64,000 nt of DNA from Paraburkholderia sp. CNPSo 3274 (GCF_024206475.1 NZ_JAMBPR010000038.1:22151-86150), one strand, 5' to 3'; shown: positions 37,478 through 47,144, counted from the stretch's first letter. Numbers and translations are program-made. Notes: generated by a model from the sequence alone, not told the origin.

Positions 37478-38017
37478 GGCACACCTCTCAATTCAACGGA
37501 TCGGACAAACGCGCGCCAATAGCCGAGCGTGCGTTTTCATGGACTGAACGGAACTGCGGGCGACCGCTTCAATTGTCGAATCAATGCGGCTGACGCACGC
37601 GCGTGATGCGGCGTGCGTCCGGTCGGGAAAGCGGGAAGGAAGAGCTTTCGCAAAGGGCGGCGGGGGCAGCCTCTGGCCGGACCGCGAGGGACCGGGCGGC
37701 GAGCGCTTTGTGACAGGCTGTATCATACCCAGGCAGCCACCGAGCCTCGCGCATTCATTAGATAACCTAAATTACGCAGCTTGATAAATAAAACCGCGTG
37801 CAATTCATTCAGATTATTGTCGCGTTTGGATTCGCTTTCATAGTCTAGCAAGCGCAATGCAGGGATTCTATAATTTTCGCGCACGTACGGGCTGCATGCC
37901 CGTGTGTTTCTACCGGCCCAACGAGCGGCTTCACCATGACACCTTTTCGGTGAGCGCAATGCATCCGGCCGGCAAGTGCCGCTTCCCACTGGCATTGGCG
38001 GTAGGAATCGTACGCTT
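37478..38017. other. Intergenic, no gene recognised
   Basis: 540 bases between divergent genes. The part near 37740-37870 is AT-rich. No RNA gene or ORF with a recognisable family was seen. Promoters for the FAD oxidase (leftward) and for the KfrA_N gene (rightward) should lie here. Confidence 0.4.
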
Positions 38018-38037
38018 TACGTTGTAATATCGACGTA
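38018..38037. promoter_or_regulatory. Candidate operator just upstream of the KfrA_N gene
   Basis: TACGTTGTAATATCGACGTA is an imperfect palindrome (arms match at seven of ten positions, TACGT...ACGTA at the ends) ending 20 bases before the start codon. KfrA proteins of plasmids repress their own promoter, so an autoregulatory site is plausible here. Confidence 0.45.
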
Positions 38038-38057
38038 TTCCAGCCCCGCATTGCCCC

Positions 38058-39026
38058 ATGACCGACGTCGCCTCCGACGAAATACGGCTCGCCGCCGAGA
38101 TCGACCGGCTCAAGGCCGAGTTTCCCAAAACGCGTGAGCTGTATCGCGAAGTGTGCGCGCTGATGTTCTTCCGTTACGGCATCACGCCCACGGCCAACCG
38201 GCTCTATCAGCTCGTGCACCGGGGCAGCATGAGCACGCCTACGGCAGTGCTGTCGGAGTTCTGGGCAACCCTGCGTGAGAAGAGCCGCGTGCGTATCGAG
38301 CACGCCGATTTGCCTGAGGAACTGCAAGGAGCCGCCGGCGAACTCATGGGCGCGCTCTGGACACGCGCCACGGCGGCCGCGCAGGCGTCGCTCGAAGCGC
38401 TGCGGCTGGAAGTGGAGGACGCGCGCCGCGCCGCGGAAGGCGCAACGGCCGCCGTGCGCGCAGACCTGGCGCACACGGAGGTGGCGCTCGAACAGCGCAC
38501 CGCCGCGCTGCTCACGGCGCAGGTGCGCATTCAGGAACTGGAACAGGCACACGCCGCCGCGGTTGCCACGCGCGGCGCACTCGAAGTGGAACTGGCGCGC
38601 GAGCGCGAAGCGAGCCGTGAACGCGACACTGCGCTCACCCAGGCGCGCGCCGATTTTGCGGCCGAACGCGACAAGCTGCGCGCAAGCGCCGAACTCGCAG
38701 AAACGCGCTGGCAGGCGGCGGAGAAGCGCGCGCAGCTCGAAATCGAGCGCGAGCACACGGCGAACGCGCGATTGCAGCGCGACGCCGAAGCCGCTACGCA
38801 GCGCGCGGCGCGCACGGAGGACAGTGCGCGCGCCGAAATTCAGGCATTGCAGACGCAACTGGGCGATTTGCGCCATCAGGTGGGCACGCTCGAAGGCCGG
38901 CTCGACGCGCTGCATTCGACCCGCGAAGTTCAGGTGCGCGAGCGGGAGGCGGCGCGGGAGAAGGGCGTCGACGCGGCCGCCGCGAAGCCGTTGCGAGCGG
39001 CGCGCAAGACGGGGCAAAAGGCGTGA
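38058..39026 (+). CDS. KfrA N-terminal domain DNA-binding protein
   Basis: 322 residues. The N-terminal 110 residues form the KfrA_N helix-turn-helix region (IDRLKAEFPKTRELYREVCA, YGITPTANRLYQLVHRGSMS, TPTAVLSEFWATLREKSRV). From about 115 to 300 it is a long coiled coil rich in Ala, Glu and Arg (VRADLAHTEVALEQRTAAL and onwards), with a basic tail AARKTGQKA. KfrA proteins were described on plasmids as DNA-binding rod-like proteins; chromosomal copies are common in Burkholderia and their role there is unclear. Confidence 0.85.
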   Translation: MTDVASDEIRLAAEIDRLKAEFPKTRELYREVCALMFFRYGITPTANRLYQLVHRGSMSTPTAVLSEFWATLREKSRVRIEHADLPEELQGAAGELMGALWTRATAAAQASLEALRLEVEDARRAAEGATAAVRADLAHTEVALEQRTAALLTAQVRIQELEQAHAAAVATRGALEVELAREREASRERDTALTQARADFAAERDKLRASAELAETRWQAAEKRAQLEIEREHTANARLQRDAEAATQRAARTEDSARAEIQALQTQLGDLRHQVGTLEGRLDALHSTREVQVREREAAREKGVDAAAAKPLRAARKTGQKA

Positions 39027-39088
39027 AGGCTTTGGCTACGCGATGATTCCTTCGACATCCTGATTGAACAACGGTGTTGTGCCGCGTG

Positions 39089-39562
39089 TCACTCGTCGCG
39101 CACGCGCACCGGCAGCTCGGTTTTGTACTCCACGCGGCGCAGTGCCACGGACGTGTGAATGTCACGCACGCCCTCAATCTTGGTGAGACGCGTCATGACG
39201 AAACGCTCGATGCCCGCAATATCGCTTGCCACCACGCGCAGCATGTAGTCGAACGCGCCCGTCATCAAATAACACTCCATCACTTCGTCGCAGTTCGAGA
39301 TCGCGCGCTCGAACGCGGCTAGCCGCGTCTCGTTCTTCTTCTCGATCGCCACCGACACATACGCGTTGACAGGAAAGCCCGCCTTCTCCTGATCGAGCAG
39401 CGTGACGTACTGGGTGATGACGCCGCGCTCTTCGAGCATACGGATGCGCCGGTAGAACGGCGAAAGCGAAAGCCCGAGCGATTCTGCGAGATCGGCGGAC
39501 TTCACGTGCGCGTCGCGTTGCAGGGCGTGCAGGATAGCCACATCCACGCGGTCGAATTTCAT
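39089..39562 (-). CDS. Lrp/AsnC family transcriptional regulator
   Basis: 157 residues. The N-terminal winged helix (FDRVDVAILHALQRDAHVKS, LSPFYRRIRMLEERGVITQY) is followed by the RAM ligand-binding domain (VMECYLMTGAFDYMLRVVAS, ...MTRLTKIEGVRDIHTSVALR). It is transcribed away from the indolepyruvate ferredoxin oxidoreductase gene across 141 bases, so it very likely controls that gene, probably in response to an amino acid. Confidence 0.92.
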   Translation of the reverse strand: MKFDRVDVAILHALQRDAHVKSADLAESLGLSLSPFYRRIRMLEERGVITQYVTLLDQEKAGFPVNAYVSVAIEKKNETRLAAFERAISNCDEVMECYLMTGAFDYMLRVVASDIAGIERFVMTRLTKIEGVRDIHTSVALRRVEYKTELPVRVRDE

Positions 39563-39703
39563 TGGCCAGCTTTCCCTAAAAAATGTGAATTTGGGGTGAG
39601 TGTTGCTAATCAGCGTGCTTTCCGTGGCTCAGTTTGGCACGAATCGCCGCTATTGGCCACCTAGAATCCGCTAATACCCACAAGCCGAACAGCGGAGACA
39701 ACC

Positions 39704-42700
39704 ATGAACATGCGAGCCGTCGAGACCGACCGCCAGATCGATACGGACTATCGCCTCGAAGACCGCTACCTGCGTGAGGACGGCACGGTCTTTCTCACCG
39801 GCACTCAGGCGCTCGTGCGCATCCTGATCGAACAGGCGCGCGCAGACCGGCTTGCCGGGCTGAAAACGGCGGGTCTCGTCTCCGGCTATCGCGGCTCGCC
39901 GCTCGGCGGATTCGATCAGGAACTGTGGCGCCAGAAGGCACTGCTCGCGGACTTCGACGTGCGCTTCGAGCCGGGCCTGAACGAAGACCTTGGCGCGACC
40001 ATGCTGTGGGGCGCGCAGCAACTCGACGCGTTTCCCGGCAAACGTGTGGAAGGCGTGTACTCGATGTGGTACGGCAAAGGGCCGGGCGTGGATCGTACCG
40101 GCGACGTATTCCGCAACGCGAACATGCTCGGCACTGCGCGGCACGGCGGCGTGCTGGCCGTGGCCGGCGACGACCACGCGGCGCAGTCGTCGATGTTTCC
40201 GCACCAGACGGACCACGTATTCGAAGGCGCGATGATGCCCATTCTCTTTCCGGCGTCGGTCGAGGAGTACATCGAGTACGGGCTCACGGGCTATGCGCTT
40301 TCGCGCTTCAGCGGGCTGTGGGTAGGATTCAAGGCGATTACGGAGACGGTGGAAAGCGGCCGCTCGATGCGCGTGGGCCGCGGCGTGCCGTTGCGTTTGC
40401 CCGAGGACATGGCGGTTCCGGCGCAGCGCGGCTTCAATTACGACCCGCAATTGCGCTGGCCCGCGGAGCGCGCCGAACTGGAGCGCCGCGTACTCGAAGA
40501 GCGCCTGCCCGCCGCGCTCGCCTTCATGCGCGCGAATCCGCTCGACCGCGCGTTGCTGCGGCCCGCGCAGGCGCGTGTGGGCATCGTGACGGTGGGCAAG
40601 GCGCATGCGGACGTGCTGGCCGCGTTCGAAGCGCTGGGCCTCACGCCCGAGCGCCTCGAACGACTCGGCATCGGGCTTTATAAGGTCGGCATGATCTGGC
40701 CGCTCGAAACGGAAGGGCTCAAGGCATTTGCGCGCGGCATGCAGGCGCTTTTCGTCGTGGAGGAAAAGCGCTCGTTCGTGGAACGGCAGATCAAGGAAGC
40801 GCTCTTCAACGTGCGTGCCGCCGAGCGGCCGTCCGTGCACGGCAAGACGCTCGGCGAGCGCGAGCCGCTGCTTCCCGCCGCGATGGAGTTCGCGCCCGAG
40901 CAGCTTGCGCAAGCGTTGCAGCGGTTTTTCCGGCACGTTGAGCTTGATGTTCCACTTATCGTTGCGGGCGCAACCCATGCGCGTCTGGGCGCGCAGCGCG
41001 TGATCGCGCTCGCGCAAGTGCCGCAAGGCGAACCGCTCACCCGCAAGCCATTCTTCTGCGCGGGCTGCCCGCACAATACTTCGACGCGGCTGCCGGACGG
41101 CTCGCATGCCGCGGCCGGCATCGGCTGCCATATCATGGCGCTCGGTGAGGCTGGCAACACGGCTACGTTTTGCCAGATGGGCGGCGAAGGCGTCCAGTGG
41201 GTCGGCATGTCGACCTTCACGGACATGCCGCATCTGTTCGTGAATCTCGGTGACGGCACCTACCAGCACTCGGGCAGCCTGGCGATCCGCCAGGCCGTGG
41301 CGGCGCGCGCGAACGTCACCTACAAGATTCTCTTCAACGACGCGGTGGCGATGACAGGCGGCCAACCCGCCGAGGGCGGCCTGACCGTGCATCGCGTGGT
41401 GGCGCAGGTGCAGGCCGAAGGCGTGAACGAAGTCGCCGTGGTGACCGACCGGCCCGAGCAATACGTGGGCTCGCATGTGTTGCCTGTGGGCGTGACGCTC
41501 TTGCACCGCGACGCGCTCGACGCGCTGCAACGCCGCCTGCGCGAGCAGAAGGGCGTTTCGGTGATCGTCTACGACCAGACCTGCGCCGCCGAAAAGCGCC
41601 GTCGCCGCAAGCGCGGCAAGCTGATCGATCCGCCCACGCGTGTGGTGATTAATCCGGCCGTGTGCGAAGGCTGCGGCGACTGTTCCGTGCAGTCGAACTG
41701 CATTGCGATCGAGCCGCTCGAAACGGAGCTGGGCCGTAAGCGGGCCATCAATCAATCGAGCTGCAACAAGGACACCTCGTGCGTGAAGGGCTTTTGTCCG
41801 AGCTTCGTGACGGTGGAGGGCATGGAGCCGAAGCGCCCGGACGCTGTGCGCATTCAGCGCATTGAAGCCGAACTGCGCGCCACGCTCGCGCCGCCCGCGC
41901 GCGTGCCGCAGGCGCTGGAGCAACATCTGCGCATGGTCGTGACCGGTGTGGGCGGCACGGGCGTCGTGACGATCGGCGCGATACTCGCAACGGCCGCGCA
42001 CCTCGAAGGGCGCGGCGCCTCGACCCTCGACTTCACCGGGCTCGCGCAGAAGAACGGCGCGGTATTGAGCCACGTGCAGATCGCGCAGAGCCGCGGGCTC
42101 ATCACCACCTCGCGCATCGGCGCGCATGCGGCCAACGTGCTGCTGGGCTGCGACGCCGTGGTGGCGGCATCGTCTGGCGCGCTCTCGCGCCTGCCGGCCA
42201 GCGGCGCGCGCGCGATCGTGAACGAGCGCATCAACGCCACCGCCGACTTCGTACGCGACGGCGATCTTCCCGTGAGCAAGGCCGTCCATCAGGCGGCGAT
42301 TGAGAACGCGATGGGCGCGGATGGCTCCGTGTTCTGGGACTGCACGGCGGCTGCGGAAGCGATTTTCGGCGACGCCATCGCCTCGAACATGATGATGGTG
42401 GGCTACGCGTATCAGTCGGGCCTCGTGCCGCTCAGCGAAGCGTCGATCCTGCGCGCAATCGGGCTCAATGGCGCGGCCGTGAAGATGAACGAACGCGCTT
42501 TCCTTTGGGGACGTTTGATCGCCCAGGACGCTCGCGCGCTCGAACGCGTTGCGGGAGCGGACGTTGCGGCCGCGAACACGCCGTTCGATCTCGTGCGCTT
42601 CGTGGCCGAGCGCGAGCGCGATCTCACGCAGTACCAGAACGCCGCCTATGCGGCGCGCTATCGCGCGCTGGTCGAAACCGTCGCGCAGACAGAGCGCGGA

Positions 42701-43234
42701 ATTGACGGTGCGAACGGTGAGCTTGCGCAAGCGGCGGCGCGCCATTACTTCAAAGTGCTTGCCTACAAGGACGAGTACGAAGTTGCGCGCCTGCACACGG
42801 ATGGCGGCTTTGGCGCTTACCTGTCCGGTTTGTTCGATGGCACGGCGGGCAAGAAGACTTTCCATATGGCACCGCCGCTCCTCACACGCCGCGATGCGCA
42901 AACGGGGCGCCGCAACAAGATCGCGCTGCGCGGCGTGTGGGCCGAGCCGCTGCTGCGTGTGCTCAAACACGGCAAGGCGCTGCGCGGCACGCCGCTCGAT
43001 CCGTTCGCACGGCAGCGCGACCGCGTGATCGAGCGCGCGATGATCGGCGAATTCGAGGACGACGTGCGCCTCGTGCTCGGCAAGCTTACGCAGCAGACGC
43101 TTGCGGCGGCCATCGGCCTGCTTGGCGTGCCGGGTGCGGTGCGAGGCTTCGGTATCGTCAAGGAGCGCAATTACGAGCGTTCGCGCGGCGTGCGCGAGCG
43201 GTATCGCGCGGAACTCGCAGGCGAGACGGTTTGA
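39704..43234 (+). CDS. Indolepyruvate ferredoxin oxidoreductase family protein, fused subunits
   Basis: Large TPP and iron-sulfur enzyme of 1176 residues that oxidatively decarboxylates aryl- or branched-chain 2-oxo acids to acyl-CoA. The N-terminal pyrimidine domain has LVSGYRGSPLGGFDQELW. The TPP domain is near 440-600 (FFCAGCPHNTSTRLPDGSHA and VNLGDGTYQHSGSLAIRQA). A Cys-rich part follows (VCEGCGDCSVQSNC and CNKDTSCVKGFCPSF) that should bind a [4Fe-4S] cluster. The gamma domain is near 740-930 (VVTGVGGTGVVTIGAILATA) and a C-terminal DUF6537-type part ends it. GGAG lies upstream of the ATG. It likely works in Phe/Tyr/Trp catabolism under the divergent Lrp regulator. Confidence 0.93.
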   Translation: MNMRAVETDRQIDTDYRLEDRYLREDGTVFLTGTQALVRILIEQARADRLAGLKTAGLVSGYRGSPLGGFDQELWRQKALLADFDVRFEPGLNEDLGATMLWGAQQLDAFPGKRVEGVYSMWYGKGPGVDRTGDVFRNANMLGTARHGGVLAVAGDDHAAQSSMFPHQTDHVFEGAMMPILFPASVEEYIEYGLTGYALSRFSGLWVGFKAITETVESGRSMRVGRGVPLRLPEDMAVPAQRGFNYDPQLRWPAERAELERRVLEERLPAALAFMRANPLDRALLRPAQARVGIVTVGKAHADVLAAFEALGLTPERLERLGIGLYKVGMIWPLETEGLKAFARGMQALFVVEEKRSFVERQIKEALFNVRAAERPSVHGKTLGEREPLLPAAMEFAPEQLAQALQRFFRHVELDVPLIVAGATHARLGAQRVIALAQVPQGEPLTRKPFFCAGCPHNTSTRLPDGSHAAAGIGCHIMALGEAGNTATFCQMGGEGVQWVGMSTFTDMPHLFVNLGDGTYQHSGSLAIRQAVAARANVTYKILFNDAVAMTGGQPAEGGLTVHRVVAQVQAEGVNEVAVVTDRPEQYVGSHVLPVGVTLLHRDALDALQRRLREQKGVSVIVYDQTCAAEKRRRRKRGKLIDPPTRVVINPAVCEGCGDCSVQSNCIAIEPLETELGRKRAINQSSCNKDTSCVKGFCPSFVTVEGMEPKRPDAVRIQRIEAELRATLAPPARVPQALEQHLRMVVTGVGGTGVVTIGAILATAAHLEGRGASTLDFTGLAQKNGAVLSHVQIAQSRGLITTSRIGAHAANVLLGCDAVVAASSGALSRLPASGARAIVNERINATADFVRDGDLPVSKAVHQAAIENAMGADGSVFWDCTAAAEAIFGDAIASNMMMVGYAYQSGLVPLSEASILRAIGLNGAAVKMNERAFLWGRLIAQDARALERVAGADVAAANTPFDLVRFVAERERDLTQYQNAAYAARYRALVETVAQTERGIDGANGELAQAAARHYFKVLAYKDEYEVARLHTDGGFGAYLSGLFDGTAGKKTFHMAPPLLTRRDAQTGRRNKIALRGVWAEPLLRVLKHGKALRGTPLDPFARQRDRVIERAMIGEFEDDVRLVLGKLTQQTLAAAIGLLGVPGAVRGFGIVKERNYERSRGVRERYRAELAGETV

Positions 43235-43265
43235 AAAGATCGGATAACTAATGGAGAAGACTCAA

Positions 43266-44033
43266 ATGGTAGTGCAGGACAAGACGTTTTTCATCACGGG
43301 CGGTGGTTCAGGACTTGGCGCGGCGGTGGGCCGTCATCTGCTCGAACGCGGCGCGAACGTTGTGTTCGCCGATATCGACGTAGCCCGTGCGCGTGACGAG
43401 GCGGCGCTTGGCGGCGAGCATGCACTGGCCGTCGAGGTGGATGTGACACTGGCAGCAAGCGTCGAGGCAGCGATCGCGCTCGTCACGCAGCGCTTCGGTG
43501 CGCTGCATGGCGTGGTCAACTGCGCAGGGAACGCACCGGCGCAGCGCATCGTCGGAAAAGAGGGCGCGCATCCGCTCGATCTGTTCGCGAAGGTCGTGAG
43601 CGTCAACCTCATCGGCACCTTCAACGTGATGCGCCTCGCCGCCGTGGCGATGACGAACAATACGCCCGACCCCGGCGGCGAGCGCGGCGTGATCGTCAAT
43701 ACAGCTTCGGTGGCCGCGTACGATGGCCAGATCGGGCAGTCGGCTTATGCGGCTTCGAAGGGTGGCGTCGTTTCGCTCACATTGCCGGCGGCGCGCGAAC
43801 TGGCGCGCAACGGTATTCGCGTCGTGACCATCGCGCCTGGCATCTTCGAAACGCCGATGCTGCTTGCGATGCCCGCCGAAGTGCAGCAGGCGCTCGGCGC
43901 GGGCGTGCCGTTTCCGCAGCGTCTTGGCCAGCCCACGGAGTTCGCGGCACTCGTCGAGCATATCGTCGGCAACCGCTATTTGAACGGTGAAGTGATCCGG
44001 CTTGATGGCGCGTTGCGCATGGCGCCGCGCTGA
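43266..44033 (+). CDS. SDR family 3-hydroxyacyl-CoA dehydrogenase-like protein (HSD10 type)
   Basis: Short-chain dehydrogenase of 255 residues. I prefer the ATG at 43266 (MVVQDKTFFITGGGSGLG), which has GGAG nine bases upstream, over 43251. The NAD motif is TGGGSGLGAAVG, with D in FADIDVARA favouring NAD. NCAGNAP, then S in NTASVAAYDGQIGQ and Tyr-x3-Lys in SAYAASKGG, complete the catalytic set, and IAPGIFETPML follows. The sequence resembles 3-hydroxy-2-methylbutyryl-CoA dehydrogenases. It is in line with the ferredoxin oxidoreductase gene, so it may process the acyl-CoA product downstream. Confidence 0.88.
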   Translation: MVVQDKTFFITGGGSGLGAAVGRHLLERGANVVFADIDVARARDEAALGGEHALAVEVDVTLAASVEAAIALVTQRFGALHGVVNCAGNAPAQRIVGKEGAHPLDLFAKVVSVNLIGTFNVMRLAAVAMTNNTPDPGGERGVIVNTASVAAYDGQIGQSAYAASKGGVVSLTLPAARELARNGIRVVTIAPGIFETPMLLAMPAEVQQALGAGVPFPQRLGQPTEFAALVEHIVGNRYLNGEVIRLDGALRMAPR

Positions 44034-44076
44034 TACACGTTTTTTGAGGGGCTGACCGCCGCGGGGAGGTCGAAAG

Positions 44077-44089
44077 CTACGTATCGTAG
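44077..44089. promoter_or_regulatory. Short perfect palindrome before a LysR gene
   Basis: CTACG-TAT-CGTAG lies 36 bases before the LysR start codon at 44126. It may be an autoregulatory site; LysR operators are usually T-N11-A, and this one has a shorter core, so the assignment is weak. Confidence 0.3.
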
Positions 44090-44125
44090 AATCGGAACCA
44101 TCGACTCACGATATTCGAAAAGCAC

Positions 44126-45031
44126 ATGGCCAAGGACGTGACTTTGCGGCAGTTCCGCTACTTCGTGGCGGCGGCGCAGAACGGGCAGTTTTCGATGGCG
44201 GCGGCGTCCGAGCATGTCTCGCAGTCGGCGATCACCAATGCGGTGCTCGCGCTCGAGGAGGCGCTCGGCACACGGCTTTTCGTGCGCTTGCCCCAGGGCG
44301 TGGAACTGACGCCGGACGGGCAGGACTTCCTCAACCACGCCCGCCACGTGCTGGAGTCGGTGCGCGACGCGCTGCACAAGGCCCCGTTTCGCGCGCACAG
44401 CTTGCGCGGTACGGTGCGCATGGCCGCCTCCTATACGCTGCTCGGCTATTTCCTGCCGGAACTGCTCGCGCGGTTTCGTGCGACCTATCCCGAGATCGAG
44501 ATCGATCTGCACGATCTGGACCGGCCGGCCATCGAGGACGCGGTGCTCGCGGGCAAGGTGGATCTTGGCGTGGCGTTGCTTTCCAACGTGGAGCGGCGCG
44601 CGCGCTTCGGCCACCATGTGTTGATGCGTTCGCGCCGCCAGTTGTGGGCGGCACCGACGCATCCGCTCGCGCAAATGGGCACCGTCACGCTGCGCGACAT
44701 CGCGCGTTACCCCTATATCCTGCTCACGGTGGACGAGGGCGAGGCCTCGACGCTGCGCTACTGGAAAAAGCGGCGCGTTGCGCCGAATATCGCGTTTCGC
44801 ACGAGTTCGATGGAGGCGCTGCGCGGGCTCGTGGCGCATGGCTTTGGCGTGACGATTCTATCGGATATGGTGTTCAGGCCGTGGTCGCTGGAGGGTAAGC
44901 GCATCGACGCTTGCGCCGTAGAGGATGCCATTCCGCAGATGGAAGCGGGTATGTTATGGCATCCTGGGGCGGTACTCAGCGATCCAGCGCGAGCGATGCA
45001 GCAGTTTTTGATTCACGCTTGCGGGAATTGA
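44126..45031 (+). CDS. LysR family transcriptional regulator
   Basis: 301 residues. The N-terminal helix-turn-helix (VTLRQFRYFVAAAQNGQFSM, HVSQSAITNAVLALEEALGT) is followed by a periplasmic-binding-like sensor domain (VRMAASYTLLGYFLPELLAR, VDLGVALLSNVERR, GVTILSDMVFRPW). The target is not clear. It lies downstream of the SDR gene on the same strand and 65 bases before the antiporter gene. Confidence 0.92.
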   Translation: MAKDVTLRQFRYFVAAAQNGQFSMAAASEHVSQSAITNAVLALEEALGTRLFVRLPQGVELTPDGQDFLNHARHVLESVRDALHKAPFRAHSLRGTVRMAASYTLLGYFLPELLARFRATYPEIEIDLHDLDRPAIEDAVLAGKVDLGVALLSNVERRARFGHHVLMRSRRQLWAAPTHPLAQMGTVTLRDIARYPYILLTVDEGEASTLRYWKKRRVAPNIAFRTSSMEALRGLVAHGFGVTILSDMVFRPWSLEGKRIDACAVEDAIPQMEAGMLWHPGAVLSDPARAMQQFLIHACGN

Positions 45032-45096
45032 GGGGCGGCCGCGCCCCCAATTCGAATTCCTTCGATATCCCCATTGGGTAAAAACAAGGAAGCGTC

Positions 45097-46683
45097 ATGT
45101 CGTCCGTGTCGGCGTTCAAGCTCGTGCTCCTTTCGCTCATCGCCATCATCGCACTCGAGTTGCTCGCCAAACGCCTGCGCCTGCCGCCCGCTGCCGCACT
45201 GCTGGTAGGCGGCGCCGCCATGGCCTTCGTGCCCGGCCTGCCGCCGGTCGTGATCGACCCGGACCTCGTTCTCATCGTGTTTCTGCCGCCCTTGCTGATG
45301 GACGGCGCTTACTTCTTCGTTTGGTCCGACTTTAAACGTCACCTCGCGCCCATCCTGCTCTTCGCCATTGGCGCGGTTGCATTCACGACGTGGGCGGTTG
45401 GCGTCGTCGCGCATTGGGCCGTTCCGTCGCTGCCGTGGGCCGCATGTTTCGCACTGGGCGCGGTGGTATCGCCGCCCGATGCGGTTGCCGCGAAAGCCGT
45501 GCTGGAACGGCTCGCGCTGCCGCGCCGCCTGATGGTGCTGCTCGAAGGCGAGAGTCTGCTCAACGACGCCGCCGGTCTCGTGCTGTTTCGCTTCGCCGTC
45601 GCTGCCGCATTGACGGGCGTATTCAGCGAGCCGAATGCGGCGCTCAGTTTCGTCGGGCTCGCGCTTGGCGGCATTGTCGTCGGCGCGGTCGTGGGCTATG
45701 TCGTGGTTTGTCTGCTGCGGCAGCTCGAAGACGAATATCTGATCATCACCGCCTCCGTGCTCGCGGGCTGGATTGCCTATATCGCGGGGGACATGCTGGG
45801 CGTTTCGAGTGTGATCGCCACGGTCACGTGCGGCATGCAGCTAGGCTGGCATCAGCACGAAATCTTTTCGGCCACGGTGCGCAGCCGCGGCACGGCGTTC
45901 TGGCAGGTCATGGTCTTCGTGCTCGAGGCGCTGGTGTTCGTGCTGATCGGCCTCTCGCTGCGCGGAGTCATGCTGCGCCTCGGCGGTACGGGCAATGCCG
46001 TCGCGCTGCTCGGCCCGGCTGCGATGGCCGTGGTGCTCGCCGTTGTCGTATCGCGTTGCGTGTGGACCTATGGAATCGAGATCGTCAGGACCGTGCTGCA
46101 CCGGATAGTGCCGCGCCGCGTGAGCACGCCGGACTTTCGCGGTGCGACGGCGGTTAGCTGGGCAGGCATGCGCGGCGTGGTCACGCTGGCCATTGCGCTA
46201 GCGCTGCCGGAGGCGATGCCGGGCCGCGACCTCATCCTCTTCGCCGCGTTTGCCGTTATCCTTTTCACGGTGCTGCTACAAGGCGCGACCATCGGACCGC
46301 TCGTGAAACTCATCAGACCTGCGAACGATCCGGAAGGTGAGGAAACCTATCTCAACGAGCCGCAGGCATGGGCTCGCCTCGAAGCTGCGCAGCTGGCGGC
46401 GATCACGCCGCTCGTCCACGGGCCGGACGGCAGCGTGATCCACCCGCGGCTGCTGGAGCAATACACGTATCGTGCGAATCTGACGCGCAATTATGCGAAC
46501 GCCGAGAGCTATCCGCAGGAAATGCGCGCCTCGCACTACGACGTCGTGCTGGCCGCTGTGGAAGCCGGACGCGCGGAGCTGTTGAAGCTGCACCGCGCCG
46601 GCCTGATTCACGACGAACTATTGCGCGTGCTCGAACGCGATCTCGATCTGGAGGAGCTTTCGGCGCGCCATGGGAGGGGCTGA
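45097..46683 (+). CDS. Na+/H+ antiporter, CPA1 family
   Basis: Membrane exchanger of 528 residues; ATG at 45097 with AGGAAG upstream. About 12 TM helices occupy residues 1-410. Family motifs are FLPPLLMDGAYFFVW, VVSPPDAVAAKAVLE (the ion-site Asp of CPA1), and LLEGESLLNDAAGLVLFRFA with the N-D pair. VSWAGMRGVVTLAIALALPE follows. The C-terminal tail of about 115 residues is cytoplasmic and charged. It serves pH and sodium homeostasis in known homologues. Confidence 0.93.
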   Translation: MSSVSAFKLVLLSLIAIIALELLAKRLRLPPAAALLVGGAAMAFVPGLPPVVIDPDLVLIVFLPPLLMDGAYFFVWSDFKRHLAPILLFAIGAVAFTTWAVGVVAHWAVPSLPWAACFALGAVVSPPDAVAAKAVLERLALPRRLMVLLEGESLLNDAAGLVLFRFAVAAALTGVFSEPNAALSFVGLALGGIVVGAVVGYVVVCLLRQLEDEYLIITASVLAGWIAYIAGDMLGVSSVIATVTCGMQLGWHQHEIFSATVRSRGTAFWQVMVFVLEALVFVLIGLSLRGVMLRLGGTGNAVALLGPAAMAVVLAVVVSRCVWTYGIEIVRTVLHRIVPRRVSTPDFRGATAVSWAGMRGVVTLAIALALPEAMPGRDLILFAAFAVILFTVLLQGATIGPLVKLIRPANDPEGEETYLNEPQAWARLEAAQLAAITPLVHGPDGSVIHPRLLEQYTYRANLTRNYANAESYPQEMRASHYDVVLAAVEAGRAELLKLHRAGLIHDELLRVLERDLDLEELSARHGRG

Positions 46684-46701
46684 TACTTCCCCTCGCGCTT
46701 C

Positions 46702-47130
46702 TCAGGCGTGCACGACGAGCGGCGCAAACAGGTGGGAGAGGTCGCGTTGCTGGTCGAGACTCCAGAGAAAGCCAAGGGCGTCGTCGGCGCGCGCCTTGCC
46801 GATCACGGGCGCCGCGTTCTTGCGGAACTTTACCTCGAAATCGCCGCGCTGCATCGGCCGCGTGGCGAAGCCTGGAATGTCGTCCACACGCTTCGACACG
46901 GTTTGTCCGTCCGTGAGCGTGGCGCTCACGATGGTCGCGTAATATTTCGGATAGAGCCGAGTCAGTTCGGGATCCTCTACAACCTTGATATTTTGCATAA
47001 AGGCGCGGATCTTCGGGTCATGCAGCGCTTCGGGGCAATAGCTCGCGAGGTTGATATCGCCGTCGAACATGGCGCGCGCGGTCACGTAGGGCAGGCTGTG
47101 ATCGGCGGTCTCGCTCGTTTCGGGGGCCCA
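46702..47130 (-). pseudogene. 3' fragment of an MmgE/PrpD family gene
   Basis: The frame reads ETSETADHSLPYVTARAMFD, GDINLASYCPEALHDPKI, YYATIVSATLTDGQTVSKRV and ends in the usual tail. This matches only the C-terminal third of MmgE/PrpD proteins (2-methylcitrate dehydratase, cis-aconitate decarboxylase and relatives; about 450-500 residues). A TAA in frame at 47131-47133 separates it from the end of the transporter gene 12 bases further on, so the 5' two thirds were deleted. A protein could only start at the ATG-like codon near 47085 and would lack the active site. Confidence 0.75.
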
Positions 47131-47144
47131 TTATTGCGGGCTCC

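Noticed and set aside
37478..38017. Search for tRNA, riboswitch or small RNA in the largest clean gap
   Set aside because: No cloverleaf, conserved riboswitch core or terminator-bounded transcript was recognised by eye.
39671..42970. 1099-codon minus-strand open frame
   Set aside because: Antisense to the ferredoxin oxidoreductase gene; Arg/His/Ala-rich with no domain, against clear motifs on the other strand.
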